This document shows, piece by piece, positions 36,721-47,965 of a stretch of DNA of 64,000 nt. The notes beneath the pieces were generated by a model, which saw nothing but the letters and a program-made list of their open reading frames with translations, was not told the origin of the DNA and did not search any database. How positions within the stretch are numbered: the stretch's first letter is position 1; the number at the start of each line of letters is the position of its first letter. This stretch comes from Melastoma dodecandrum (taxonomy: Eukaryota > Streptophyta > Magnoliopsida > Myrtales > Melastomataceae), in the NCBI GenBank assembly GCA_029817715.1, contig JARUPY010000546.1:58754-122753 (forward strand), in the 5' to 3' direction. A program made the translations under genes and the position numbers.

Positions 36721-38524
36721 GAAAAATCCACGAAAGAAGATCAGTGCAAACTTGTGTCACTGCGTAATACTAAGACCGGTAATTTATAGCGACAACTGTA
36801 ACCATGCAAAGGCATGCTCGTCATTAATGTCAATAAGCTGTATATGTTATGCGAATTCACATCACCGTATATGTAAACAATATACACTGTCCCTACAATA
36901 AATGCTAATCAAGACCAAAGAAAGGAAAATGCTTTTTAGAACAAAGGGGTAAAAAAATTAATTGCCCAAGAACAGATTTGTCGCATGCTCACTTAATTAC
37001 ATTCCAAAGAAAAATGCTGTAGCCAGATTGCACAACTAATGCCTTGGAGATGCTATTGATATAGTTGCCACAACAGAAACATGTCTTGCCAAAAGGAAGC
37101 CGGGCGGAAATTTCTTCCCCATTTAATCCAGCAGGTTTCCAACGCCACTTCTATGGCAGGAACCAACAATCCGAAGTATTTACGCAGCTCCATACGCAGA
37201 AAGATACATCCAATGAGTAAGAAAATACACAACTACTGATCCTTTTGGGAGCACCGAGTTGGTAATTTATTTGGTAATATACCGAAAAATGGCCAAGGAA
37301 GTAAATTTTCTTTAACTAATCAGATAAAATACAACTTAATCACAATTGCACTTACTGACACGCGACATGGTTCTTTTTAGAAGATAAAAATCTGGTAAAT
37401 GTGGAGCCACATACATATACCATCTGTCATTGAGATGCTATATGATGCACATGCCGATCAAATAGAAAAGCAGGTTGAATAAGGAGAGATGCCATACCAT
37501 CTCATCCAGGATTTCCCAATGAAATAGATCAGCTTGCACATGCCAGTCATTGTTCCCTGACACCTAATGTATTACCATGATGAAATAAGGCCAATTAGTT
37601 AAAGCATGTTCTATTTCTCCACTTAAACCAAATTGGCCAAATTAGCGCACACACTAGACTTAACGAATCTTAATTTCAATCCGTCTCAGCATTCAAAGAT
37701 GATAATCAAATGATTGGAGGGAAGAGTTGGATTTTCATTAGATCTCGCATTTATACTACCAAACACTTAGTCACAGGAGATCTAGTTCAATAATTCAATG
37801 AATTCTTTTGTTGGGTTATGACTCAAATATGATAAAAGACAACATTAATAAGGCAGTAATGCTTTCTAGAAGGAACATAATTATAGTCTTCTAACACTTC
37901 AAATACATACAGTTACTGGATACATTAGTCGCATAACTATGACCGAATGACTATAAACCCACATGAGATAGATATTATAGGTGACATTCAATTGTTTTTT
38001 TCCCAGTGAACCTTCTCGCAATCCCTACTACAATTATAATCACAGGACAATAGTTCTATGGACTCCTGACAAAAAAGGAAAGAGAGAAACCCAGATCTGT
38101 AATAACGAAACTAACGAGCTAAAATCTTCTACTCCTGATAACTAGTATAGAGAAACAACAGCTAATGCAATCAGTAATGTAGCTATAATTTTGCTTGTTA
38201 AAACACATAACCATGCTTTTAACCTTAAAGAAATATGGTTAAAGATAGACCGATTTGAATGCCCAAAGGAAAATTCTCTCATTCAGTTTACAAGTTTAGC
38301 TAGGACACTAGTTAGATTAGATCAATGGTCAACTTTTAAGTGGAAGCCTTACCAATCTTTTCATCATTGAGGCTGTCGAGCATCCTTGTTTGTTTTCCTC
38401 TAGACATACTTGAACTTTATCTTATGCCATGGACTACCTGTAGGCATCCATCCCAATGATGCAAATTGGCATTTCTTCCCCAAAGTAAACACAAACCCAT
38501 TGATGTTCTCTTGATTATTACTCG
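36721..38524. other. Intergenic AT-rich DNA, no gene seen
   Basis: 1.8 kb between two minus-strand genes. It should hold the zinc-finger promoter at the left and the 3' UTR of the PPR gene at the right. No ORF, tRNA or terminal repeat was recognised on either strand. Confidence 0.6.
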
Positions 38525-40771
38525 TCACCAATAATCTCCGCAAGAGCATGCTCCATTCTTAAAATGGTGGAACCGACTATTATCTCGAATAACAATCTCT
38601 CTCGCCACTATACTACACATATATTTGATTGCTGTGTGGCAATCCATACAAATCCTGATGTTCTTTATTACTCTAATTGTTGTCCCAGGAGGCGTACTAA
38701 TGATGCCAAATCCAATCGCAAGTCTTTCACTGTGATTCAGTAACAGTTCCTTCTTTTGCTCCTCCTCAATGTCCTGAAAGACCTCATTTGTGTCGGGCTT
38801 ATATCCAATTTTTTCCATTTGGGCATAAAGAACTTTCAGGGCTTTACTTATTTTCTCATAGCTTTGGTGAGATTTGTCCCCTGAAAAGAATGAATACAAT
38901 TTATTCCTTACTTCAATCCAGCTGCAGGCAGGTTTCTTTGTGAAGCCTCTTTTTCGCAAAGAAACTCTCATAGTAGCTGCTTCTTTATACTGACGTGCAC
39001 CGGAATATATGTTGGACATTATAATATATGCCCCGATATTCTCAGGATCAACTGCAAGAATCCTATCAGAAACTTTCTCAGCGAGTTCCACATTTTTGTG
39101 AATTCGACAAGCATTCAATAACGCAGACCATAAGCTGCCCGGTGGTTCAGCCGGCATCTTGCAAATGAAGTCATAAGCTTCTTCTAGCCTCCCTGCTCGA
39201 CCAAGTAGATCTGCCATTGCAGCATAGTGTTCAACTCCAGGAGTAATACCAAATTCCTGGATCATGCGATCGTAGTATTTCCGAGCTTCCTCAACAAGAC
39301 CTGAATGACTACAAGCTGTCAATATGGCGATAAATGAAACATAGCTAGGCCTAACTCCAGAGACCTCCATCTCATTGAATAATTTTAGTGCATCAAGAGC
39401 TTGTCCATGCAAAGCGCATCCCATGATTATTGCAGTCCATGATACCAGATCATGCTGCTTCATATTGCTGAAAATACTCTTAGCAATCTCTATCTTCCCA
39501 CATTTGGCATACATATCAACAAGAGAGCTTGCGATGAACACATTGTCACGCAATCCCGTTCTAACTATATACCCATGGAGCTGTTTTCCAAAAATCAATG
39601 ATGTCAAGTGAGAACAAGCAGGGATAATGCTGGAAAACGAAAGTGGACCTGGCTTCAAGTTATCTTTCACCATGCACCTAAAGAATTCAAATCCCTCATT
39701 AGACAAACCATTCTGCACACATGCAGCAATCATAGAGTTCCATGTGATCCCATCACGACGGGGTAAGCCATTGAACACCGAGAAGAAATCTTGTATTCTG
39801 GTACACTTAGCATACACGTCGATTAAACTACTTCCAATTACCACATTATCATGAATCCCATGCCTGACAGCGTACCCCTGTACCTCTTTTGCTTTAACAA
39901 CATCAGCGTACTCTGCACACATAGGAAGCATGCTTGATAAAGTAAAAGCATCTGGTCTTATGTTCTCAAGCCCCATTTTTCTCACCATCACTAGAGCTTC
40001 ATCATACATCCCACTCTGCACATTGCCTGCAATCACAGTGTTCCAGGACACTAGATCCCTTGCTGGCATTGCATCAAATATCTTTCTTACACTATTCCCC
40101 ACCACATTCCCCCTCTCTCGTTTCATGAACCAACTTGTCCCTATTGATCGCACAATCTTCCGTTCCTTACCGCTTCGACCAACCTCATAGCTCAAGCTAT
40201 TCAGTCCAAGACTTGCATTACTTTCATCACTTCGACCACCCTCCTCAGCTGATGGACTTATTGCCCCACTCTTGTCACGGACTACGTGAGCAACATGTCT
40301 CCGTAGGCCGAGCTCCACATCGATTCCAACACTAGCATTATTGCTTTGCCTGGCCCCACCGCCGCACAAAGCTCCGAACTTCGAATACATGCTCAACAGG
40401 GCATTCCCGACGTACAAATCCCCCTCCAAACCGACCTTAACGACGCAACCATGGACGCACTCGCCCAACCCAACGTCCATCCACCAAGCGCAAGACTTGA
40501 CCACGGAAGGGAACACGAAGTGGTTAAAGTGCTCGACGAAACGACGCATCTGGACGAAGCAAGAGAGGGAAACGGAGAAAAGGTCGTGGGAAGTGTAGGA
40601 CCTGATGAGGAGCTTCCACGAGAGGAGAACGGCAGGGACGGGAAGGTGGCCATGGCGGCGGAGGAGGTGGCAGTGGAGTTGCTTGGCCCGGGCCGTCGTC
40701 AACAAGGCGTTCGCCGTCGAAGTCGAGAGGAAGGGCTCAAGGAAGGTTCTCAGGTGTTGTTGAGACGTCAT
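38525..40771 (-). CDS. PPR protein of the PLS-DYW class, homologue of At3g23330
   Basis: DYW-class PPR proteins bind organelle RNAs base by base and carry out C-to-U editing. 748 residues in one intronless ORF, as usual. PPR repeats begin near residue 40; typical phrases are [45 protein letters not shown] and [15 protein letters not shown] and E+ motifs follow ([10 protein letters not shown]...). The C-terminal DYW deaminase has the zinc-binding HSE (in [11 protein letters not shown]), CXXC within [12 protein letters not shown], and ends CSCGDYW. Residues ~140-215 form a non-repeat insert (rich in Gly, Ser, Arg, Glu) before the next repeat; I recall that At3g23330 also has a non-repeat insert at this place. 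The N-terminus gives no clear plastid or mitochondrial signal by eye. Target site unknown. Confidence 0.92.
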   Translation of the reverse strand: MTSQQHLRTFLEPFLSTSTANALLTTARAKQLHCHLLRRHGHLPVPAVLLSWKLLIRSYTSHDLFSVSLSCFVQMRRFVEHFNHFVFPSVVKSCAWWMDVGLGECVHGCVVKVGLEGDLYVGNALLSMYSKFGALCGGGARQSNNASVGIDVELGLRRHVAHVVRDKSGAISPSAEEGGRSDESNASLGLNSLSYEVGRSGKERKIVRSIGTSWFMKRERGNVVGNSVRKIFDAMPARDLVSWNTVIAGNVQSGMYDEALVMVRKMGLENIRPDAFTLSSMLPMCAEYADVVKAKEVQGYAVRHGIHDNVVIGSSLIDVYAKCTRIQDFFSVFNGLPRRDGITWNSMIAACVQNGLSNEGFEFFRCMVKDNLKPGPLSFSSIIPACSHLTSLIFGKQLHGYIVRTGLRDNVFIASSLVDMYAKCGKIEIAKSIFSNMKQHDLVSWTAIIMGCALHGQALDALKLFNEMEVSGVRPSYVSFIAILTACSHSGLVEEARKYYDRMIQEFGITPGVEHYAAMADLLGRAGRLEEAYDFICKMPAEPPGSLWSALLNACRIHKNVELAEKVSDRILAVDPENIGAYIIMSNIYSGARQYKEAATMRVSLRKRGFTKKPACSWIEVRNKLYSFFSGDKSHQSYEKISKALKVLYAQMEKIGYKPDTNEVFQDIEEEQKKELLLNHSERLAIGFGIISTPPGTTIRVIKNIRICMDCHTAIKYMCSIVAREIVIRDNSRFHHFKNGACSCGDYW

Positions 40772-40998
40772 CGAGGTGTTCGACGAAATGCTTCAAAGGA
40801 AGTCATGGAACAATTAAGATACATATAATAATAACATTCAAAATCAAACCACGCAACATTACATTTATATTAAAAAATTTCCTACTAAAAAAACAATATT
40901 TCTCATCAATTTCAATGAATCCAAATGCATGAAAAACCAACCAAAATAAGGTAAAAATAATTAACAAAATTGTAATCCATGTTTTTTAGTTAATAAAA

Positions 40999-43353
40999 TC
41001 ACGAGTCTCTAATGCTTGAGCTGGTCAACCACATCTTCTGGATCACAACCACAATCTCGTCGTCGCCATCTGAATCATCCTCATCTACTCCAACTATCTC
41101 CCAGTGCAATGCCCCCAAGTACTTCTTCACGTACTCCGTAACCGCCCTCTCGTCGCGTATTATCACGAATCCCGTCGGCCGTAGTATCCTGTCCATCTCC
41201 AGCAGTAGGTCCTCGAACCCGCACCCCTTCTTCTCCATGTTGGAGAAGACCGTCCACGCGTGCAGCAGGTCATACGTCCTAGGGTACGTCGAGTATGCCT
41301 CGCACCTGAGATACAGAGATTAAGGATCCAGAAGCGATCAGAAAGGTCGGCGGAATACATTGGGAATCGTGGTGTCATACCAGTTGTGGACTGATCCGAT
41401 GAGGCCTCTGTCGTAAACGACCTTGAGCGTGTTGGGTCCGTCCTCGGGGACGACATTCATGACCCATACGTCCTTCTTCCTTAAGGCGGCCGCGAAAGAT
41501 CCCATGTTAGCCTTCATGTCCATCACATTCCGTATGGTTTCCGGTTTGATTTTCGCGCTCAGGAGTTTCCAGTACTTTGCTACTCTATGTTGCCAGTGTT
41601 CCTGGGGGATTCATCATCAAACAGAATGAAAATCATTTCGAGGTCCTGGTATGAAATATTATTTTGCATCTGCCCATCTCTACTTACTGTGTCCTTTTCA
41701 AACATTTCGTTGGTGTAGCGGAATTCGGCAAGACGAGGAGGTGGTGTGACCAATCTCGCCGGCCAAGGAGCCAATCCACTCCCTTTGTCTCGATGGACAC
41801 CTAACGGAAGAAAATCAAAGTATGAATCTTGTTTTGCCCAGTTATGTTGTTCTACATGGACAAAGCCTAGATCAGGAGAAAACAAATTATTGGGAGAATA
41901 ACTCACGGTCAGAGTAAGGTGTGATGCAGGCTTCCATTGGCACGCCCCAGACGGCATCAGGATCATCATCGGATCGACACATTGGGGGTTGAGTACCCGG
42001 TTCTCTATTCATGTAACAATCATTTGTCAGGGGCTTCTGCCAAATAACTGTTTGTCCACTCTTCGAAGCAATTTTCCAGCACATCCTCTCTACTAAAGTG
42101 CTCATCTCTTCCCAAATCTTAAGATTCTCTTCGTCCTGTGCGTATGCTTCTGGTGAAGAGTAAGCAAAATAGCCCCCAGGCCTAAGCAATCTGTCCAGCT
42201 CAAGGAGAAGGATTCCATCCCGCTGAAGCCAATCAATACGGCAACGAGAACAATGGGCTAACTCGAATGACCGGCTAGGATAAGGTAGCCTCTTGGTACC
42301 CAATACGCCGAGGTACGCAGGAATGCCTCTTTCCAAGGCAAACTGAATTTGGTTCTGATGCACGTCATTCGGCGCCAGAGACATAGCAATGATGTCCTTA
42401 GAAAGGAGATACGCTCCAAAGCTGGCAACTCCACAGCCGACATCAAGGACGGTCCGTATGTTTCCCCCATTGTTAAGGTTGTCATTCGGAAAATTAAGCA
42501 TCTGCCAAGAGATGTGGAAAGTTTAGGCTAAGAATCGAAAATTAAACGATTGACAAACATTTCTCGATGAGAAGGTTGGGAGCAGTCTCACGTTGGCCAT
42601 AGCAGCAATGTATTTATCGGCTCCCTTGTGAAAATGGGTGCCTCCCCCGGGGAAAAAGATCCTTTCACCTTTCACAACCATCCAGTTCTGGTCAGACTTC
42701 TCGTTTGCGAGGTGAGTATGAGGGATGTTTGCTTTCCATACTTCGTCTCTACTCTTCGGCCATTTGATTGGTACCTGTTACATAAACCCGACAGAAAATT
42801 AACTCGAGGCAATATGTTTATAGCCTCCACGTTCGACCCTGCCCATCACACGTGTACCTTGTATCCATGAGGAGGAGGTATCAAGCAATTGAACCGCCTT
42901 TCCACTGGAGGGCAATGTCTTTCATAGTGTTCCATCACTGACAGGTCGAGCTTTAGCCTCATTTGATAGATAAGGTTTCTATCTAAGCAAGGGATTAATT
43001 CTGAGTACGGGTCATCACAAACCTTCCAAACATAGAAATGACAATTAAGTATTCCAAACACCACAGCAAAATTCGACAACAACAAATGACAAACTCACTG
43101 GGAAACTCTTCAGGATAACGTCATTATTTTCTTGTCCTGATTGCGTGTAGGACTCATCCTGCTTTTCATCTTTGTCTTCATCGTTCCCGGAAACGCCGGA
43201 TCCGATTTTTCTCAAGGACTTGCCTCCAAACTCCCGGGCACTCGAGGAGAAAACTGACCCATAATACGCGTACAGAAAACCAAGAAAGAGTCCCACTGTG
43301 CACAAACTAACAATTATCCTCTTCTTTCGGGTTCCGTTGGATCTTCCCTTCAT
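40999..43353 (-). CDS. Probable Golgi methyltransferase PMT1/PMT8-like (QUA2 family)
   Basis: A type II Golgi membrane protein of the DUF248/QUA2 family, thought to methylate pectin (homogalacturonan) using S-adenosylmethionine. Exons: 43353-43099, 43022-42858, 42774-42592, 42501-41907, 41800-41688, 41601-41381, 41305-40999; 612 residues, the usual size. A short basic cytosolic end (MKGRSNGTRKKR) is followed by one membrane span (~residues 12-30). The lumenal part shows PCLDRN, ERHCPP, CLIPPPHGYK, FPGGGTHFHKGADKY, the SAM-binding VLDVGCGVASFGAYL, AHCSRCRIDW, LRPGGYFAYSSPEAY and, in the second half, NVMDMKANMGSFAAAL and DRILRPTGFVIIRD. All splice junctions are GT-AG. The closest family relatives are PMT1, PMT8 and PMT9. 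Confidence 0.94.
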
Positions 43354-44740
43354 GATTGATGCCCAAAAGACAAACTTCTATATCCTCTTATGCAAGTCCT
43401 AATCACAGCATGTTGATTACACTAATCCCAGAAAACGCCAAAAGGCCGACGAGGGCACTAAGATACCTGCAAGATAACCAAAAGGGCTACCAGTCAATTT
43501 CAATGGCCCAAATAACATGTACCCTCATAAACTAGATACGGTCACTCCCAACTAGAATCAAGCGAGATTGACGACCTCAGAATCTGATAGAACTGTATAA
43601 TCTCCGCACATCTGATCTGATACAATTCCTGGAGCCAATGATACCCACTTACATTGACAAGACGCACTCGAATCCAGATATCCCCGGATTCATCTACTCC
43701 ATCAACAACTATGACTAACCCAATCCGACCACAAATTATTATTGTTAGTATTATTTGAAAAAAAAAACAATCTTGGTGTGAATGTGAAGCAAAAAGCAGA
43801 GAAGGCGAAGTACCCAGAAAATCAAAGAATCCGACACAATCTCTCACGCCATCGAATACCATGTAATAATAAGATTAAAAGGAGAATGTAATTTAGAAGA
43901 CAAAGAATGGTTGCCGACAGCTATCTCCATCGGGCATTTGGGAAAAAAACCCATATCCAGGGGCAACGTGAGTCTGAAAGAGACAGCCATGTGATGAAGC
44001 GCAATGGGACGGATTTTTTTTTTTTGGGGGGGAGGGGGGGTGGGGAAACCCTGGACAGATCTAAAGGTTAAGATGAAAAAAATCCATTCCAAAAATAAAC
44101 CAAAGGGACCCAAATCCCCCCCCCCCCCCAACTCCAAACCAAAACCCAGTAATCGTTAGGATCAACCAAGAGAGAACCGAAAAATTCAATCACCTGAAGC
44201 GAAACCCACAACGCAGAAACGTTGAGGGATGGGATAAAGGCGGTGACTTTACGATTGTTCTCGATGGAGGCGAAAAAGGGGAGTGATGGGAGTGGACTGA
44301 ATTGTGATTTGGATCTTGAGACGGGGAGGGTAATAGAGGAGGAGGGAGGACACGCATTCGTCCTTGACTTTGGTCGGATAGACGATACAGAAAGATGCGG
44401 AAGCAACAACTGTCTCACGTTTGGACAACGGATGTCGGTTAAAAGAGTCGTTCCACTCTCTCATACACAAACTGCACTGGGGTTAGAAGAAGAAGCGGGG
44501 TGGGGGAAGAAAATTCGCAATTTCTGCACCCAAACTATCACACACTTTTTTCTTGACTTTCGTACCGTTTTACCACTAGTTTTCAAATAATTTTGACTTT
44601 TACGGTCGCGAGTTTCAAAATTACGAATTTACGGCAGTTGTACTATTCACCTCCTTTTTCTTTCAAATTAACCCAAGAAGTTTTATTTCTTCTTTCAATC
44701 TAGTCCCTCAAGACAAACTAGGAATTCTAATCTTAAGCAG
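43354..44740. other. Upstream region of the PMT gene with homopolymer tracts
   Basis: No further coding exon is seen. It should contain the minus-strand PMT promoter and 5' UTR. A T12-G7-A-G8 tract lies at 44014-44040 and a C14 tract at 44116-44129. On the right the sequence meets the end of the pararetroviral insertion near the primer-binding site; the exact junction is not visible. Confidence 0.6.
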
Positions 44741-44752
44741 GCTCTGATACCA
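44741..44752 (-). other. tRNA-Met primer-binding site
   Basis: Minus-strand TGGTATCAGAGC is complementary to the 3' end of plant initiator tRNA-Met, the primer used by caulimovirids and many plant retroelements. It marks, or lies next to, the end of the insertion, as expected if the integrated linear DNA opened at the minus-strand origin. Confidence 0.8.
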
Positions 44753-44774
44753 AAATGATTTACAGGAATCGAAC

Positions 44775-45083
44775 TTAAGATAATTTTTTCATTTTTCTTT
44801 GTCGCCGGCGTTCTGCCAACCTCGAATACTCGTTTGAGTACCTCGAACTTGCCGCAAACCCAAGATTGGATTTACCTTCAAGGAAATACTCCTCGAATTC
44901 ACTCTGCAAGAGAGTCAGCTCTTCCAATTTCTTAGAGTAGCTTTCCACAAGCCCAATCAGCTGCGTTATTTGTGCTGAAATGCTTGCCAGTCGATCCACT
45001 ACAGTGTTTAGTAGTCCCGTAGCAGAATCCTTGCCAACCCCGTGATCCAAATGGAGCAACTCTGGGTTAGGACAATCAGTCAT
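44775..45083 (-). CDS. Small coiled-coil protein with basic tail, in the pararetroviral insertion
   Basis: An intact 102-residue ORF that ends 22 bases before the primer-binding site. Residues ~25-70 form a leucine/isoleucine heptad coiled coil (LLNTVVDRLASISAQITQLI...), and the last 15 residues are strongly basic (ERRRQRKMKKLS). A coiled coil plus a basic end recalls caulimovirid virion-associated proteins, but those are coded downstream of the primer-binding site; here the ORF lies between promoter and primer site. It could therefore be a leader ORF or an ORF placed differently in this group. Function inferred only from shape. Confidence 0.55.
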   Translation of the reverse strand: MTDCPNPELLHLDHGVGKDSATGLLNTVVDRLASISAQITQLIGLVESYSKKLEELTLLQSEFEEYFLEGKSNLGFAASSRYSNEYSRLAERRRQRKMKKLS

Positions 45084-45455
45084 ATGAATGACTCGTGCAC
45101 TTGCACTCTCTCAGATTCTCTTTTCACGAAAGAAAAGCATAAACAACACAAAGGATGTTTACCATACCTTAATCGTCAGGATAGCTAAAAGGGTTCACCA
45201 AGCTTCCGCACTATGGGACTTCAAGAGTGAAGAATTCCTCAAATTTGGGGAATTGAGTGGAGAGGCTCTTCTGTATCACACCGAATGCCCTTACTTCGAG
45301 GGTCTTATATAGACACTCCTCATCCAAAGGTTTCGGCCCGTACGCTTCAATCCTTCCAAGGTTCCGATCGAATGATCTAACCTTCCGTTAATCTTAACCA
45401 GTTTTGGTTATTTTTAACCACCTTACTCTTGATTCCTTAAGGTATTTTCGGATCA

Positions 45456-45568
45456 TTTATTAATGTTCCCGGAGGACAATCAAAGAATTTTTAACTCAGA
45501 GAGATGTGAGAGAAAATTCTCTATTCAGATTGCCTCCCCAAATGAGGTAGAGGGCTTGTGAATATATA
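45456..45568 (-). promoter_or_regulatory. Pararetroviral promoter with downstream poly(A) signal
   Basis: On the minus strand a TATA box (TGTATATATT, at 45561-45570) is followed ~30 bases on by CCTCATTTGGGGAGGCAATC, a likely transcription start, and about 100 bases on by AATAAA (near 45457-45462). A poly(A) signal shortly after the start is needed for terminally redundant pregenomic RNA, so the layout fits a caulimovirid RNA promoter. Confidence 0.6.
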
Positions 45569-45757
45569 CACAAAGGAGCTGGTGTCTATGCACTGTTTGC
45601 CAGCTCAAAAGTAAAAGGAATCTAAACTGTTACAAAAGTTAGTGGGGTCCTAATGACCGACAAAGTTGTCCTAGTCTAACTTTATACAGTTGTCTTCTCC
45701 CGTCTGCATTGGTGCGTTGTCTTGGGAGATTCCTTCATTGTTGTTGGCGCTTGAAGC

Positions 45758-46450
45758 CTAGCCAACTTCTTCTTTTTCTGAGAGTCCCGGTGGGTTTGAG
45801 ACCGCCTTAAGAATTTGTTGGGCTCTCTCATCATATTCAATTTGCTGATTTAGGGTCTTGTCTGTGAAATCAGCAATCTTACTCCAAACCTCGAAGGTGT
45901 CGGTTCGGAGATGGAACTCAGAGTTCTCTCGCCTCCAGAAACTATCCAGAAGTTCGAGCATTCTCTGCCATCCTCGGTCTCCTGCTTGTTCGTCGATGAG
46001 GCTTAGATTTGACCGAAGAATCGTGACGGTGATTATACCATCACAGAGCACGTAGTATTCGTCCTTACGGGCTAACACATGCTCCAACACATCCTTAAGA
46101 AACTCAACCTTTATGGCTTTCCGGACTGTTTTGTCCTTGTAGTATTTTCGCCATAAACCTCTCTGATCGAGGTCTTGTCGTTGAGGTTCCACCAGACGTC
46201 CACTCTCACAAGAGTGGATGTCCCATACTTGCAGATTTTGAAGTATTACCTTCCCATACTGCGGATGGTCTTCTTCCTCCCTTAACGTGCTAGTAATCAA
46301 TGTCGTGGCATATTTTGGTCCATAGCCTAGGCATCCAAGTACGTACCTTACCAACATAGGCAGTGGTTCTATACACTCTGGTTCAGATCTGTCGATCTCC
46401 AGGATGTCTACGAACCCAGCATATACGTAAGGTGCTGCTACTCCCACCAT
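45758..46450 (-). CDS. C-terminal part of pararetroviral ORF2, intact 230 codons, unknown function
   Basis: An uninterrupted 230-residue frame starting MVGVAAPYVYAGFVDILE and ending EKEEVG. It is compact, with many alternating hydrophobic and charged residues, and no repeats. I do not recognise a domain. It follows the broken zinc-knuckle/Lys-Glu region on the same strand and is probably the C-terminal domain of one long protein with it. Its intactness contrasts with the many breaks around it. Confidence 0.5.
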   Translation of the reverse strand: MVGVAAPYVYAGFVDILEIDRSEPECIEPLPMLVRYVLGCLGYGPKYATTLITSTLREEEDHPQYGKVILQNLQVWDIHSCESGRLVEPQRQDLDQRGLWRKYYKDKTVRKAIKVEFLKDVLEHVLARKDEYYVLCDGIITVTILRSNLSLIDEQAGDRGWQRMLELLDSFWRRENSEFHLRTDTFEVWSKIADFTDKTLNQQIEYDERAQQILKAVSNPPGLSEKEEVG

Positions 46451-46498
46451 GTCTGAATGAATTCTCAGAGATGGCCACTTCCCCGATATCCAATGAAG

Positions 46499-47965
46499 CT
46501 ACGGTTGAAGTAATGTGTTTTCCTCGAGCGAGGATTCACTCATGTCTACTACTACCCTTGGGACTTCATAATTTTTGACTTCCCCTGGTATGATCGACGT
46601 AGTTGTGGAGAAAATCTGCTGTCTTTCTTTTTCTACTCTGGACAGCTCCTCCTCACATGAAGCCATAATTGATAGCTTATACTCCAGGTCTTTGATATAC
46701 TCAATTGTCTTTTTAGCGAAAAACTCAACTTGGCGCTTGTCATCATGTTTGATGCCACCCATGAGTCCTCCACAGACCATAGACGCATCCCAACTTAGGG
46801 ATTCATCCTCGAATGAGTCTTGATAAAAAAACCAGGATCCTCCCAGTTCCAATTGGATTTTTCCAACATGGCCTTTGCCATCGTGACTTTTATCACCGTG
46901 AATGTTTTCACCAGACTCCTTGACCAAGTCTCTAACAGGAATTACTTCCTCAGGAATTACTTCCTCAAGGTTCTCTTTTCTTTCAAGATTACCTTCCAAC
47001 GATGCGTAAGCACTTCCAAAGTTCGAAGTATTGCTCACACTCCATTGCAGCCGCTTCCTCAAGTTCTATCCTTGGTTCAGGGTTTACCTCTTGGATTGGC
47101 TTGTCAATCAAAGCCTTAAATCTCTCTTCTGCCTCAGAAACATATTCTTTCTCAACCCGCTCTTTCTGCTCTTTCTGCGTCTCCAATAAACTTTTATAGA
47201 GCTTTACAGCCTGGTTAATAGAAATCTTTTACTCTTTGGCTAGGTGATCCCGACAGTAATTGAACTGCATCGTGGTTAGTGGAAACCACCAAGGTTGCTC
47301 AACCTTAGCGTCCTTACTAGGACCTTCCTCTGCAGGCTCATCCTCCTTGGGACCAGAAGACCTAAGCCTCTTGGCTTTTCCATTCTTTCTGGCTTTCTCC
47401 TGTGACTCATCTTTTGCCTTGTCCTTTAGATCTGCCATTTTCACATCTCCTTTGGAGCTTTCCTCCTTTAAATCTGTCATCTTCTCTTGAAGATCTTTCT
47501 TCACGTTTTCTTCCAGAGTTGGTGTTACCCTTCTCCTTTAGATCCGTCTTTTCCTCCTGGGAAACTCTCGCTTTCCCCTTAGAATCGGCTTTTGCATTTT
47601 CTTTGGGTTCAGCCGTTCTCTTCTGAGAAACTTCCTTCGCTTTTCCCTCAGATCTAGCCGCAGCTTCTTTGGGATTAGTCGTCTCCTTCTGGAGATCTGA
47701 TTTCGCCTCACTCTTGGAGTCAGCTTTTGCTTTCTCCTTAAGTTCAGCCTTCCCCTTCTGGGAATCCGTAGTTTTCAGTTTCTTGGGACATTCGTGAAGA
47801 ACGATGTCCTAGTTGCTTACACTGCCAGCAGAGAACTGCTGCCTTCGTTCCTGAAACGGAACCAGCATCACTATGCTCACTATCTCCCTTGTTAGGACAT
47901 ACCTTTCGGGAGTGTCCTTCCTTCTTGCATCCCCAGCATATCTTTCTCTTTGCAGCAGGATCCAT
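46499..47965 (-). pseudogene. Pararetroviral ORF2, N-terminal and middle part, broken
   Basis: It begins MDPAAKRKICWGCKKEGHSR at 47965, overlapping the end of the RNase H frame. One clear CX2CX4HX4C knuckle is followed by a second, imperfect one (CWQCKQLGH). From ~47780 to 47400 the sequence is a set of imperfect Lys/Glu-rich repeats of roughly 20 residues with a recurring S/LQ-KE-x-LKE-KAKA pattern. The frame is then split: coding pieces lie at 47504-47229, 47186-46989 and 47062-46499, joined only through a stop and frameshifts. No known enzyme motif. The knuckles and basic repeats suggest nucleic-acid binding. Confidence 0.55.

Noticed and set aside
36721..38524. Possible extra exons of the PPR or zinc-finger gene
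   Set aside because: No open reading with family motifs on the minus strand; both genes already read as full-length.
40346..40828. 160-codon plus-strand ORF overlapping the PPR gene
   Set aside because: It is the antisense shadow of the first PPR exon; the minus-strand protein has clear PPR motifs.
44741..44775. Possible tRNA gene near GTTCGATTCC ... TGGTATCAGAGC on the minus strand
   Set aside because: A T-arm-like GTTCGATTCC occurs but no D-arm, anticodon arm or acceptor stem pairing was found; the TGGTATCAGAGC is better explained as a primer-binding site.
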